Positions 46,420-54,891 of a DNA stretch of 64,000 nt are shown here, in pieces. Every line of letters begins with the position of its first letter. Position 1 is the first letter of the stretch. A program made the position numbers and the translations under genes. The notes beneath the pieces are model-generated. The model made no database searches. It saw only the letters and a list, made by a program, of their open reading frames with translations, and had not been told where the DNA came from. The stretch is from an uncultured Pelagibacteraceae bacterium. Lineage in GTDB: Bacteria; Pseudomonadota; Alphaproteobacteria; Pelagibacterales; Pelagibacteraceae. The stretch is taken from contig CACEDG010000001.1 in assembly GCA_902558225.1 (NCBI GenBank), forward strand, positions 47,222 to 111,221, read 5' to 3'.

Positions 46420-48233
46420 TTATTCTTTCTTATTTTTATTTTTTTTATCTCCTAATTTTTCAGTCAAAGATGAAAATTTTTCAGACAAAGATTTAAAAGG
46501 AAGATTCTTTCCACTCAAAGGACTTGAAAATTTAGTCACAGCTTCCTTATTTTGTAATTCCTCTAATAATTTAATACTTAAACTTACTTTTCTTTTCTCC
46601 AATGATATATCAGCAATGCAACAATCTATACGATCCCCATCAACGAAACGTGAAACACGACAATCAGCTGGGTTTATAGCAATCTGGGATTTTTTGATAA
46701 ATAAATTGATTTCACAACCTCCCTCTGGTCTGACAGTTAGTCCTTTATTATCTTTGCTCACTATTTTTACGGTTAGAACTTGATTAATTTTTTTATCCTT
46801 AAACCAGTCATATGGGTCAGCCTTAGTTTCACGATGACCGCAACGAATCTTCTGTTCTGAAGAATTTACCTCTAATACCTTAACCAAGATCTTATCATTT
46901 TTTTTATACTTATTTAATTCCTCTTCGCCGTTATTTAAATACGATAAATTATTGGCATGGAGAAACATTTGAGCCTCTGTGTCTTTGAATTTTACAAATA
47001 ATGCATATTCATTTTTACTTATGACTTCAGCTTCATCGATAGTGCCAATAGGATATTTAGATTCGAAGACATCATAAGGGCTATCAAAAGTTTTTTTATA
47101 GCTTATCGCAATTTTCCTATTTTCCTTATCTATATTTGTAATTATACAGAAAATCTTTTGGCCCACCTTAAACATTTTTTTTGCAGACGCATTTTTATTT
47201 GTGTGTGAGAGCTCCGTGTTATGCAACAAAGAAATCAACCCTGGTTTTAATGAGCAAAACGCACCAAATTCAGTGATCTTATCTATCGTTACTTCGTGTT
47301 TTGAATTTATTTGATAGTTGTCGATATCGTCAAACGGATCTGGGAACATTTTTTTACGCGACACCCCGATCTGGAGTTTGTCAATGTCAACGCTAATCAC
47401 CTTCACATCGTATAACTTTCCAACTTCAAATACCTCATCAACATGATTTATCCTCGAGTAGCTTGCCTCATGAATATGACAGAGAACATCTAGCTCGCCG
47501 TTGACAGTTAAAAAAGCACCAAAGGAATTTAAACTTTTACATTCTGCATTTTTTATGATCATTCCTTCTTTGTATTTGGATATTAATTTTGATCTGTCTT
47601 CTTTTTTAAAGGAAGAGATTATTTCTTTTCTTGATACGCATGCATTTCCAAATCGGCGACCACCCCCCAGCCGTTTTAAAGGCCGGGGGGCGCCGCCCCA
47701 CGCAATTTATCCAATTTTATGATTGCAAATTTTTGTGGAACATTCATAAGTTTTGAAATGTCCTTAATCGGTGAAATGTCCACCTGTGAACCCGGCAAGA
47801 AGGCCAGACTTCCAGTCTCTACATGCTCGACAATAAAACCGCCTTTCACACGCTGTTTTATGATACCGTTAATTGGCTCATTTTTTTCATAGTGAGAAAC
47901 GATAGAGTCCCACCCTTTTATTTTTTGTGCTTTGGTTGCGCTTACAACTATCTCGCCCGTTTTAGGATGCTCAATCTTCTCTAGCAGTACCGGAATTATT
48001 TCACCCAACTTAATTTTTTCACCTAAACCTAAGGATTGTAATTCCCTAATGTCTAAAACTGGTTCAGATTTTAATTCTGGACAATGCAAAAATACATATT
48101 TGTCTGTTATTTTGTTTATTTTGCCTTCTATAATTTTACCCTCTTCTATTTTTGTTTTGGAAAGCTGGCTTTTCAACAATTCATGAAACTCTTTTGACGC
48201 TGGAGTTGATAGGTCTTCCTTATAAATTTCCAT
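46420..48233 (-). CDS. rpsA: 30S ribosomal protein S1, frame interrupted by a 50-nt hairpin insert
   Basis: Ribosomal protein S1, needed to bind mRNA on the 30S subunit and essential in most Gram-negative bacteria. The first part (48233 to 47697) covers the first two S1 domains and reads to KLDKLRG; it then runs into TAA at 47676-47678. The second part resumes at 47646 with NACVSRKEII and continues in another frame with the remaining S1 repeats to 46420. Joined, the protein is 587 residues and the conserved junction LRG-NxxVSRR is exact. A pipeline would call two genes (47676-48233 and 46420-47562). It lies between cmk (14-base overlap) and ihfB, the canonical order. Confidence 0.9.
47647..47696 (-). 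mobile_element. 50-nt hairpin insert in rpsA, candidate translational-bypass element
   Basis: On the minus strand it follows codon GGG (47697-47699, conserved Gly179) and ends in GGA (47647-47649), after which AAT GCA TGC GTA continues S1. The hairpin pairs CCCCCCGGCC with GGCTGGGGGG (one G-T pair) around TTTAAAAC; a further GGCG/CGCC pairing lies outside. The in-frame TAA (47676-47678) is in the loop. Length 50 is not a multiple of 3. The tail TGGTC...ATTTGGA is shared with the insert in the HDAC-family gene. Confidence 0.78.
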
Positions 48234-48888
48234 ATTTTTTTTTAATTCTTTCTTTTACTAAATTAATAAGTTTTTTCTCCATTTGTTTAATTGTTAATTT
48301 AGTGGTGTCGACTAATACAGCATTTTTAAGCTTTATCAAGGGACTTATTTTTCTATTTCTGTCATCTTTATCTCTTAGATAAAGAGCTTTTTCGACTTGA
48401 TTTAAGGTAATTTTTTTGTTTTGAGCCTTGAATTCTTTAAATCGCCTTCTTGCCTTCGCTTTAGGAGAACAAGTAAAAAAAAGCTTAAGATCTGCTTTAG
48501 ACCCTAAAATTTTAGATCCAATATCTCGTCCTTCAATTATCAATAAATTGGAATTTTTTATAAAGTTTTTTTGAAAACTCATTAGTGCTTTTCTTACAAA
48601 AGGTTTTTTTGCGATAATTGATGAAAGTTTCGTTACTTTAGGACTGTAAAGTTTTTTATTATTTAAATTGTTTAATTTTATAGTTTTAGCAATTTTATTT
48701 ACAAATTTTACATTATACTTACATTTATTTTCTAATATTTTTAAAGCACAAAATCTGTATAAAGCTCCGCTTGAAAGAAATTTCATTTTAAATTTTTTAG
48801 CGATTAATTTTCCTCCTGTAGTTTTCCCTGATGCACTACTTCCATCAGCAGCAATTTTAAATTCAATATTGTTTTTTAATTTTCTCAA
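48220..48888 (-). CDS. cmk: Cytidylate kinase
   Basis: Phosphorylates CMP and dCMP. P-loop AADGSSASGKTTGGK and the substrate motif FLSSGALYR are clear, as is EGRDIGSKI. Length 222 is normal. It overlaps aroA by 4 bases and rpsA by 14 bases. Confidence 0.96.
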   Translation of the reverse strand: MRKLKNNIEFKIAADGSSASGKTTGGKLIAKKFKMKFLSSGALYRFCALKILENKCKYNVKFVNKIAKTIKLNNLNNKKLYSPKVTKLSSIIAKKPFVRKALMSFQKNFIKNSNLLIIEGRDIGSKILGSKADLKLFFTCSPKAKARRRFKEFKAQNKKITLNQVEKALYLRDKDDRNRKISPLIKLKNAVLVDTTKLTIKQMEKKLINLVKERIKKKYGNL

Positions 48889-50213
48889 TTTATTTTTGCC
48901 CCTACTTTTTTTAATATTTTTAGAAAATTTGGAAAAGAACTATTAATACTTTCTTTATCTTTTATGGCCCAGGATCCTCCAAATGACAAAGCTGCTATTA
49001 CACTTGTCATAAAAACTCTATGGTCTTTTAAAAAATCTTTCATTACAATCTTTTTATTTATATTTAGGTTTGGATTACCAAAAATCTTAATAGAGTCTTT
49101 CGTAATAATAGTTTTAACACCCATTTTGTTTAAAATTTTTGAACCTAATTTAAGTCTTGGACTTTCCTTTTTATCTAATTCTCCTAGGTTCTTGAAATAG
49201 GATACACCCGAAGCTTTCGCAGCATAAACAAATAGCAGAAGAAACTCATCTATTGTAGAGCTATTAAGCCTTGAAGGACAATTTATTGGTTTAATTGTTT
49301 GAGAACTTTTAACAAAAATATCTGCAATCTTTTCCCCTTTATAGATTTTTCGATTCTTAAAAAAAATCTTTGCACCCATTTTTTTAAGTATAGTAATCAT
49401 ACCAGTTCTAGAAGGATTTATATTTACATTCTTGATAAGTAATGACGAATTTTTTGTTAAAGATGTAAGTATTATAAAAAAAGCACAAGAACTTAAATCA
49501 GACGGAATTTCGTAATTTAATGGATCAATTTTCTTTATTTTACTTATCTCAATAAAATCAAAATTTTTCTTACGTTTTAATTTAATCGGTAATTTAAGGT
49601 GTTTAAATAAAAGCTCGGTATGATCTCGACTTCGATTAGCCCTTAATATTGTTTTACCATTTATTTTAGAACCTGCAAAAATAATTGCGCTTTTTACTTG
49701 TGCACTTCCTCGGTCTTCAAAATATTTAATAGGTTTTAAATTATTAGAACCAGTAATAGTAAGGGGAAGACTAAAATTATTTTTTAGTTTTAAGCTTGCC
49801 CCAAATTCCCTCAAAGGTTTTGCAATTCTTTCAAAGTCTCTTTTAGACAAGCTTCTATCCCCAATAATTTTTATTGGAAATGGCGTGTCCACTAAAAGAC
49901 CAGATATTAATCTTCCAAGAGTACCACTATTTGCAGCATCGATTATGATTCCTTTTCTATATTTATATCCATTAACACCAACTCCGTATATTTTACAAAA
50001 ATTTTTTTTTATTTTTACTTTTACTCCAAGTTTTTTTACTGCTTTTATAGCTGCAATGACATCGTCTGATAAAAGCAAGTTTTTTGCTGTAGAAATACCA
50101 TTTGCAAGAGATGAGATTAGAACCCATCTTATACTAATACTTTTATCACCTGGAATATTTACTTGTTTATTAAATTTTTTAATTTTTTTTTTTATTATAG
50201 TAACTTGAGACAT
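48885..50213 (-). CDS. aroA: 3-phosphoshikimate 1-carboxyvinyltransferase (EPSP synthase)
   Basis: Sixth step of the shikimate pathway. Motifs present: NIPGDKSISIRWVL at the N-terminus, AANSGTLGRLISGLL, and GDRSLSKRDFERI. Length 442 is normal. Head of the aroA-cmk-rpsA-ihfB run. The shikimate genes aroB, aroK and aroA all lie in this window but in two places. Confidence 0.96.
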   Translation of the reverse strand: MSQVTIIKKKIKKFNKQVNIPGDKSISIRWVLISSLANGISTAKNLLLSDDVIAAIKAVKKLGVKVKIKKNFCKIYGVGVNGYKYRKGIIIDAANSGTLGRLISGLLVDTPFPIKIIGDRSLSKRDFERIAKPLREFGASLKLKNNFSLPLTITGSNNLKPIKYFEDRGSAQVKSAIIFAGSKINGKTILRANRSRDHTELLFKHLKLPIKLKRKKNFDFIEISKIKKIDPLNYEIPSDLSSCAFFIILTSLTKNSSLLIKNVNINPSRTGMITILKKMGAKIFFKNRKIYKGEKIADIFVKSSQTIKPINCPSRLNSSTIDEFLLLFVYAAKASGVSYFKNLGELDKKESPRLKLGSKILNKMGVKTIITKDSIKIFGNPNLNINKKIVMKDFLKDHRVFMTSVIAALSFGGSWAIKDKESINSSFPNFLKILKKVGAKIN

Positions 50214-50225
50214 TTTTTAAAAAAT

Positions 50226-51002
50226 TTAATTAAACTTAAAGCTTGAACCAAAATATGCATTTTTGGCTTCTATGTTGTGTACCAAATTTGATGGGGTGTC
50301 TTGTGCTACTATTTTTCCATTACTCAATATCATTGCAGAATCCACACAAGCTAAGAGTGCATGAGCTTGATGATCTGAAATTATTATAGTTATTTGATTC
50401 TCTTGTTGCAATGTAACAATTATTTCTTGCAGCATTTGAATAGTGAGAACGTCAAGAGCAGCAAATGGCTCATCGAGGAGTAAAACTTTTGGTTGGCTTA
50501 ATAAAGCTAAACCGAGGACCAACTTACGTTTTTGCCCGCCAGACAATTGTTTAGCCTTTATATCTCTTAAGTTATCAAGTTCAAATCTTGATATGACGTA
50601 ATCTATTCTTTCCGATCTAAGATTTTTGTCATTAATCGTAATCTCACTTATTGCCCTAAGATTATCAATTAAAGATAAATCATTTAGGAATCCGCCCCAC
50701 TGAGGGCAAAACCCACATCTAAATTTTTTAGTTCTTAAATAGACGGGAATATTATTTACTTCTGTATTGTTAATTTTTATAATACCTGAATTTGGGGAAA
50801 TTAAACCTGTTAATAAATTAAAAATAGTTGATTTCCCAACGCCATTGGGGCCAAGCATTCCAAATATTTGTCCTTCATTAACTTTAAAGCTTATATTATC
50901 TAAAATAAGTCTACTACTGTATGAAAGTGAAACATTTTGAAATTCGATAATTGAATTAGTTTGTTTAAAAGACTTAATTCGAAATTTTTTGATTACTGCC
51001 AT
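50226..51002 (-). CDS. lptB: LPS export ABC transporter ATPase LptB
   Basis: ATPase of the LptB2FGC complex that extracts lipopolysaccharide from the inner membrane. Walker A GPNGVGKSTIFN, signature LSGGQKRK and Walker B VLLLDEPFAALD are intact, as is the SDHQAHALL switch region. An extra N-terminal basic stretch of about 17 residues precedes the usual start. It follows lptC by one base; lptA is not between them. Confidence 0.9.
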   Translation of the reverse strand: MAVIKKFRIKSFKQTNSIIEFQNVSLSYSSRLILDNISFKVNEGQIFGMLGPNGVGKSTIFNLLTGLISPNSGIIKINNTEVNNIPVYLRTKKFRCGFCPQWGGFLNDLSLIDNLRAISEITINDKNLRSERIDYVISRFELDNLRDIKAKQLSGGQKRKLVLGLALLSQPKVLLLDEPFAALDVLTIQMLQEIIVTLQQENQITIIISDHQAHALLACVDSAMILSNGKIVAQDTPSNLVHNIEAKNAYFGSSFKFN

Positions 51003-51003
51003 A

Positions 51004-51573
51004 CTACTCTTTACTTTTAATATTTATTTTTTTTAAACCATCATGCATATAAATTTTAGTATTTTTAGTTTCAATATCCATTTCTATTACATCAGCCAAT
51101 AGAGTGTTCTTAGAGTTAGAATACTTAACATTTTTTGTTATTATCATAGAATTTCTTGAAATTGAAAAGTCCAAATATTCTCCAATAATTTCATTTTCTA
51201 AATAATTAATTATTACATTTTTTGAAAAAATAGTATCAAAATTATTGGTATTATATTTGCCAAAATTAGAGCTTATTAAAACGGAGTCTCCGTCAACTAG
51301 TTTAATTGTTGCGTTAACTTTTGTTAAAAAGATAACATTACTGTCTGATGCATCTATTTCACCTTTTTTAGCGATAATTATATATTCATTTCCATTAACA
51401 TCCTTGGATGAATAGCTCACATTTTCAATGATATTAAGAGAATAGGAACTTTCTTGATTTTCTTCTTTGATCAGAGGTTCTTCAATTTTACTTCCGTCTT
51501 TAAAAAAAAAATAAAGAATAATAAAAAAGAAAAAAATAACAATAAAACCCACCACTAAATTTTTTTTTTTCAT
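51004..51573 (-). CDS. lptC: LptC-like LPS export protein
   Basis: A 189-residue protein with one N-terminal membrane anchor (about 6-24) and a beta-rich periplasmic part, as in LptC, the inner-membrane link between the Lpt ATPase and LptA. The C-terminal segment TLLADVIEMDIETKNTKIYM has the LptA/OstA-like repeat pattern. Its position after kdsD and before lptB supports the call. A separate lptA is missing from this cluster. Confidence 0.8.
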   Translation of the reverse strand: MKKKNLVVGFIVIFFFFIILYFFFKDGSKIEEPLIKEENQESSYSLNIIENVSYSSKDVNGNEYIIIAKKGEIDASDSNVIFLTKVNATIKLVDGDSVLISSNFGKYNTNNFDTIFSKNVIINYLENEIIGEYLDFSISRNSMIITKNVKYSNSKNTLLADVIEMDIETKNTKIYMHDGLKKINIKSKE

Positions 51574-52541
51574 TAAGAAATATTTGATTGTAATATGGTG
51601 TGGATATGAATTACCCCAATTGTCTTTAATTTATTTTTTTTGTTATAGACACATAATGAAGTGATTTTTTTAGCATTCATAATTGATAATGCTTTAACCG
51701 CTAACTCATTTTTATCAATTCCGATGGGATTTTTTGTCATTATATCTTTTACTGATATGTTGTTAAGATTATGATTTTTCTGACTTAGTCTTCTAATATC
51801 TCCATCTGATAAAAAACCTTTAGTAAGTTTTTTTTTATCTCTTACTATTAAGAAACCCAATTTTTTAGAACTTAAAACTTTTAATGCATCTTTTATATTT
51901 AAATTTTCATTTACAAAAGGAATTGCATTATCTTTTAGCATAATATCCTCAACTGTTTTTAGTTGTGTGCCTAAACTTCCAGCTGGATGAATTTTTTTAA
52001 AGTCTTTTTTGTTAAACTTTCTTTGCTTCATTGTTGCAATAGCCAAAGCGTCACCTAAAGCTAACTGAGAGGTTGTGCTAGAAGTTGGAATAATGTTTGC
52101 CGCTTCGATTGCATTAGGTATCAAAAGTTTTATATCCGCCGATCTATAAAGAAGAGAGTTTTTTTTTGAGACTATTCCTATAAGTAAAATTTTATTTCTG
52201 TTAGCAAATTGAATTATATTTTTTAATTCATTTGTTTCTCCTGAATTACTTATTAGAATTAAAATATCTTTCTTTGAAATACTACCCAAGTCACCATGCG
52301 ATGAGTCGCTTGCTGAAAGATAAAAAGAGGGAGTACCAACAGATGACAAAGTTGAAGCAACTTTATTTGCAATTAAACCGCTTTTTCCAACACCACATAA
52401 AATAACTTTTGACTGACATCTCAATATTTGTTCAACTGCTGAATTGAATGATTCATTGATATTATTTTTTAATTTAGTAAGTGCTTTGATTTCTAAATCA
52501 ATTACTTCTTTAGCAATTTTAATGTATTTTTTCTTTTTCAT
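51573..52541 (-). CDS. kdsD: D-arabinose 5-phosphate isomerase
   Basis: Makes arabinose 5-phosphate for Kdo of LPS. SIS domain with CGVGKSGLIANKVAST and ISNSGETNEL, then two CBS domains (about 205-320). The block HPAGSLG before the CBS pair is typical. Length 322 is normal. With kdsB at 57631 it shows a Kdo pathway. Confidence 0.95.
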   Translation of the reverse strand: MKKKKYIKIAKEVIDLEIKALTKLKNNINESFNSAVEQILRCQSKVILCGVGKSGLIANKVASTLSSVGTPSFYLSASDSSHGDLGSISKKDILILISNSGETNELKNIIQFANRNKILLIGIVSKKNSLLYRSADIKLLIPNAIEAANIIPTSSTTSQLALGDALAIATMKQRKFNKKDFKKIHPAGSLGTQLKTVEDIMLKDNAIPFVNENLNIKDALKVLSSKKLGFLIVRDKKKLTKGFLSDGDIRRLSQKNHNLNNISVKDIMTKNPIGIDKNELAVKALSIMNAKKITSLCVYNKKNKLKTIGVIHIHTILQSNIS

Positions 52542-53156
52542 TTAATGAGAAAATATATCGTCCTTAAACTCCTTCAAATCAAGTTCTATTCTAGTGTATA
52601 GGAATTTTATACATTCTTGATATAAATCCATTCTTTTCTCTCTTTCTAAAATTTTATCTAATTCAGAGTGAATTTTATGGAGGTAAATTACATCATTCGC
52701 GCAATATCTTAGTTGACCTTGAGAAAGGTCCCCACCAAAGTCGGATGTTTGAAATTGTTTACTAACATCTACATTAGCAAATTCTTTTATTAATGTTTTT
52801 AATGAATGGCTATCTGAAAAAGTACGTGCAAGTTTAGATTTTATTTTGGAACACGCAATATTATTCACATCTGTTTTGAGATAATATTTAATGTGGGCTA
52901 AATCGCTCCGAGCAAAGTGAAAAAGTTTTTTAATATTTTTATCAGCTAGAACTTTAACTAAATTTGGAGCATTATAGCTATCCCTGTCCAACTGAACAAT
53001 GTGAGCATCAGAATTTCCAGATGAAACTTGTATTAAACACAGAGGATCACGTCTGACATTTAGACCCATAAATTCACAATCAACTGCTAGTGTTGTATTT
53101 TCGATATTTATATTCTCTGGCAAATCGCCTTTATGCAACTCAATCTTTGTATTCAT
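52542..53156 (-). CDS. Ribonuclease D-like 3'-5' exonuclease (short form)
   Basis: A 204-residue DEDDy exonuclease domain without the HRDC domains of full RNase D. Motifs: AVDCEFMGLN (Asp/Glu), FHFARSDLAHI, and CANDVIYLHKIH (Tyr/Asp). Such short forms next to kdsD and lptC are common in alphaproteobacteria. First gene of the lpt/kdsD operon (1 base before kdsD). Confidence 0.9.
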   Translation of the reverse strand: MNTKIELHKGDLPENINIENTTLAVDCEFMGLNVRRDPLCLIQVSSGNSDAHIVQLDRDSYNAPNLVKVLADKNIKKLFHFARSDLAHIKYYLKTDVNNIACSKIKSKLARTFSDSHSLKTLIKEFANVDVSKQFQTSDFGGDLSQGQLRYCANDVIYLHKIHSELDKILEREKRMDLYQECIKFLYTRIELDLKEFKDDIFSH

Positions 53157-53183
53157 TTTTAATTCATATATAACAGAAAAAAA

Positions 53184-54125
53184 ATGAAAGCAAAAAATGT
53201 TTTAATTTGGGGAGGTTCTGGCCAAATAGGAAGACATCTTATAAGAAAGTTAACAAAAAATCAGTACAGAGTCACCGTAGTTACGCGAAATATTCATCAA
53301 AAGGGCCTATTAATTAAAAGTCAAGGCAATCAGGGCTGGATTAATATTGTAGAGGCAAATATTTTTGATGAAAAAAAAATTAGAGCTCTTTTTAAAGAAG
53401 CAGATATTTGCGTTAATTTGATAGGTATTTTATATGAAAAAAAAGGAAGCTCATTTCAAAATATTCATAGTTTATTTCCATCAATATTATCTAAATTAGC
53501 AAAGGAATATGGTCTAAAAAAATTTGTACATTTATCTGCTCTAGGAATTGATCAAGCAATAGACTCCAAATATGCCACAAGTAAATTAGAGGGTGAGATA
53601 AATATTTTGAAAAATTTTTCAAATGCAACTATCTTAAGACCCTCAATTGTTTATAGTTCATCAGATCAATTTTCATGTAACCTAATGACTTTGCTAAGTA
53701 GATTGCCACTGTTCCCACTTTATTATTCTGGTAAGACAAAATTTATGCCAATTCATTGTTCGGATCTCACTGACATAATTTGTGAGATCATTTTTAAAAA
53801 TCAGAATTTAAATGTAATTGAGTGTGTAGGTCCAGAAACTATGAGTTTTAAAGAAATATTGGAAAAATTGCTCACTTTAATTGATAAAAAAAGATTGTTA
53901 TTACCCTTTCCTTTACCCATAGCTATTTTCACTGCCAAAATTTTTCAATTACTCCCAAACCCTCTTTTAACCCATGATCAGCTTAAATTACTAAAGTATG
54001 ACAACATTGTTTCTGGAAAATATAAAACCAATTTTGATATTGGTGTACCAAGTACAAAATTTTTTGATGAAGAAGTTAAAAAATACTGTCATATGTGGAA
54101 GGATGGTGGTCAATTTTCTAAATAA
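53184..54125 (+). CDS. NDUFA9-like NAD(P)-binding complex I assembly/accessory protein
   Basis: A 313-residue atypical short-chain dehydrogenase. Rossmann motif IWGGSGQIGRHLIRKL at residues 8-23, and HLSALGIDQ with SKYATSKLEGE in the catalytic-loop place. This pattern matches the complex I NDUFA9 family of alphaproteobacteria. It is divergent from rnd with 27 bases between the starts. A direct role in complex I is inferred from the family. Confidence 0.87.
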   Translation: MKAKNVLIWGGSGQIGRHLIRKLTKNQYRVTVVTRNIHQKGLLIKSQGNQGWINIVEANIFDEKKIRALFKEADICVNLIGILYEKKGSSFQNIHSLFPSILSKLAKEYGLKKFVHLSALGIDQAIDSKYATSKLEGEINILKNFSNATILRPSIVYSSSDQFSCNLMTLLSRLPLFPLYYSGKTKFMPIHCSDLTDIICEIIFKNQNLNVIECVGPETMSFKEILEKLLTLIDKKRLLLPFPLPIAIFTAKIFQLLPNPLLTHDQLKLLKYDNIVSGKYKTNFDIGVPSTKFFDEEVKKYCHMWKDGGQFSK

Positions 54126-54130
54126 TAAAA

Positions 54131-54149
54131 AAAATCTTGTTCAGATTTT
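54131..54149. terminator. Bidirectional terminator-like hairpin
   Basis: AAAATCT (54131-54137) and AGATTTT (54143-54149) form a 7-bp stem around TGTTC between two convergent genes (NDUFA9-like and gcrA), with A-rich and T-rich sides. Confidence 0.5.
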
Positions 54150-54159
54150 ATATATATGA

Positions 54160-54711
54160 TTAAGCTGAGCCAATTTTTTTTCCTATAAATTCTGGTACTT
54201 CATCTTTTTCAGTAATTTCGTCTTTTTTAACTTTAGAGTCACGACTTTGATACGAGTATAAAAGATGCAATTTACAATAGCTGAAATCTTTTAATGAAGT
54301 TCTTCCACAAAAATAAAAACCTTTTTCATTGGGATGTCCTATTGGATATTTGCAATCGTTATCTGTTAACTCCTCTAATTGTTTTGGATTTTCAGGCTCA
54401 AAGTCTTTATCAATTAATAATGATTTAAATCTACTCCTTCTTCCTTTTATTAATTTATTATCTTTATTTCCCACTGAATTATTAAAATTTTCATTAGATG
54501 TCACTTTTCGAGCTTTGATTTTTGCTGAGAGATTTAGTCTATGAGCTTTTCCTTTTGTTTGCGCTATGCCCCTCTAAAGTTAGAGGGGCAAAATGCGCCC
54601 AATGACGGCATTACGCGAGATGCCGCCAATAATCTCCGCTATTTGAGAGGCTGTGTTTCCTTTGCCCCATAATTCTTTTAATTTTGCAACTTTTTCTTCA
54701 GTCCAACTCAT
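54160..54711 (-). CDS. gcrA: GcrA cell cycle regulator, frame interrupted by a 48-nt hairpin insert
   Basis: GcrA, the alphaproteobacterial transcription regulator that works with sigma-70 and CcrM methylation. The start MSWTEEKVAKLKELW (54711) is diagnostic; the first part reads to NAVIG (Gly38) and then hits TAA at 54580-54582. Reading resumes at 54549 as KAHRLNLSAKIKAR and ends at 54160 with the C-terminal cysteine/His motif CKYPIGHP and YFCGRTS. Joined, it is 167 residues, close to the 173 of Caulobacter. The GcrA signature NAVIGKxHRL is exact across the junction. The downstream part from the GTG at 54504 alone would lack the DNA-binding N-terminus. Confidence 0.9.
54550..54597 (-). mobile_element. 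48-nt hairpin insert in gcrA, candidate translational-bypass element
   Basis: On the minus strand it follows GGG (54598-54600) and ends in GGA (54550-54552), then AAA GCT CAT of VIG-KAHRL. The hairpin is a perfect 10-bp stem, TGCCCCTCTA with TAGAGGGGCA, and loop ACTT. An in-frame TAA is at 54580-54582, in the stem-loop. Length 48 keeps the frame, but the stop would end translation. The landing side is A-rich (AAACAAAAGGA). Confidence 0.78.
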
Positions 54712-54843
54712 TTTAATTCTATATAATGTGTTATAAATAATTTTTAACACAATATAATGATAAATGTTTTATATAAACAAGTGGTTATTTGGAGTTATCA
54801 ACATCAATTTAGTAGAAAGTATTGCAGAGATGTTCAATCCTGA

Positions 54844-54872
54844 CTTGTATAAAATATTTTTATTTATACAAG
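54844..54872. promoter_or_regulatory. Perfect 10-bp inverted repeat before argD
   Basis: CTTGTATAAA (54844-54853) and TTTATACAAG (54863-54872) are perfect complements around a 9-base loop, 19 bases before the argD ATG. It could be an operator or a leader hairpin that controls argD-argF. It does not match the E. coli ARG box. Confidence 0.5.
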
Positions 54873-54891
54873 GTTTTAAAGAATAAAAAAT

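Noticed and set aside
46420-48233. rpsA as two separate genes or a sequencing error
   Set aside because: The insert is a structured, GC-rich 50-nt hairpin rather than a one-base indel, and removing it restores S1 exactly.
54160-54504. A separate short protein starting at 54504
   Set aside because: The GTG is an internal valine codon; the frame continues upstream to the gcrA insert.
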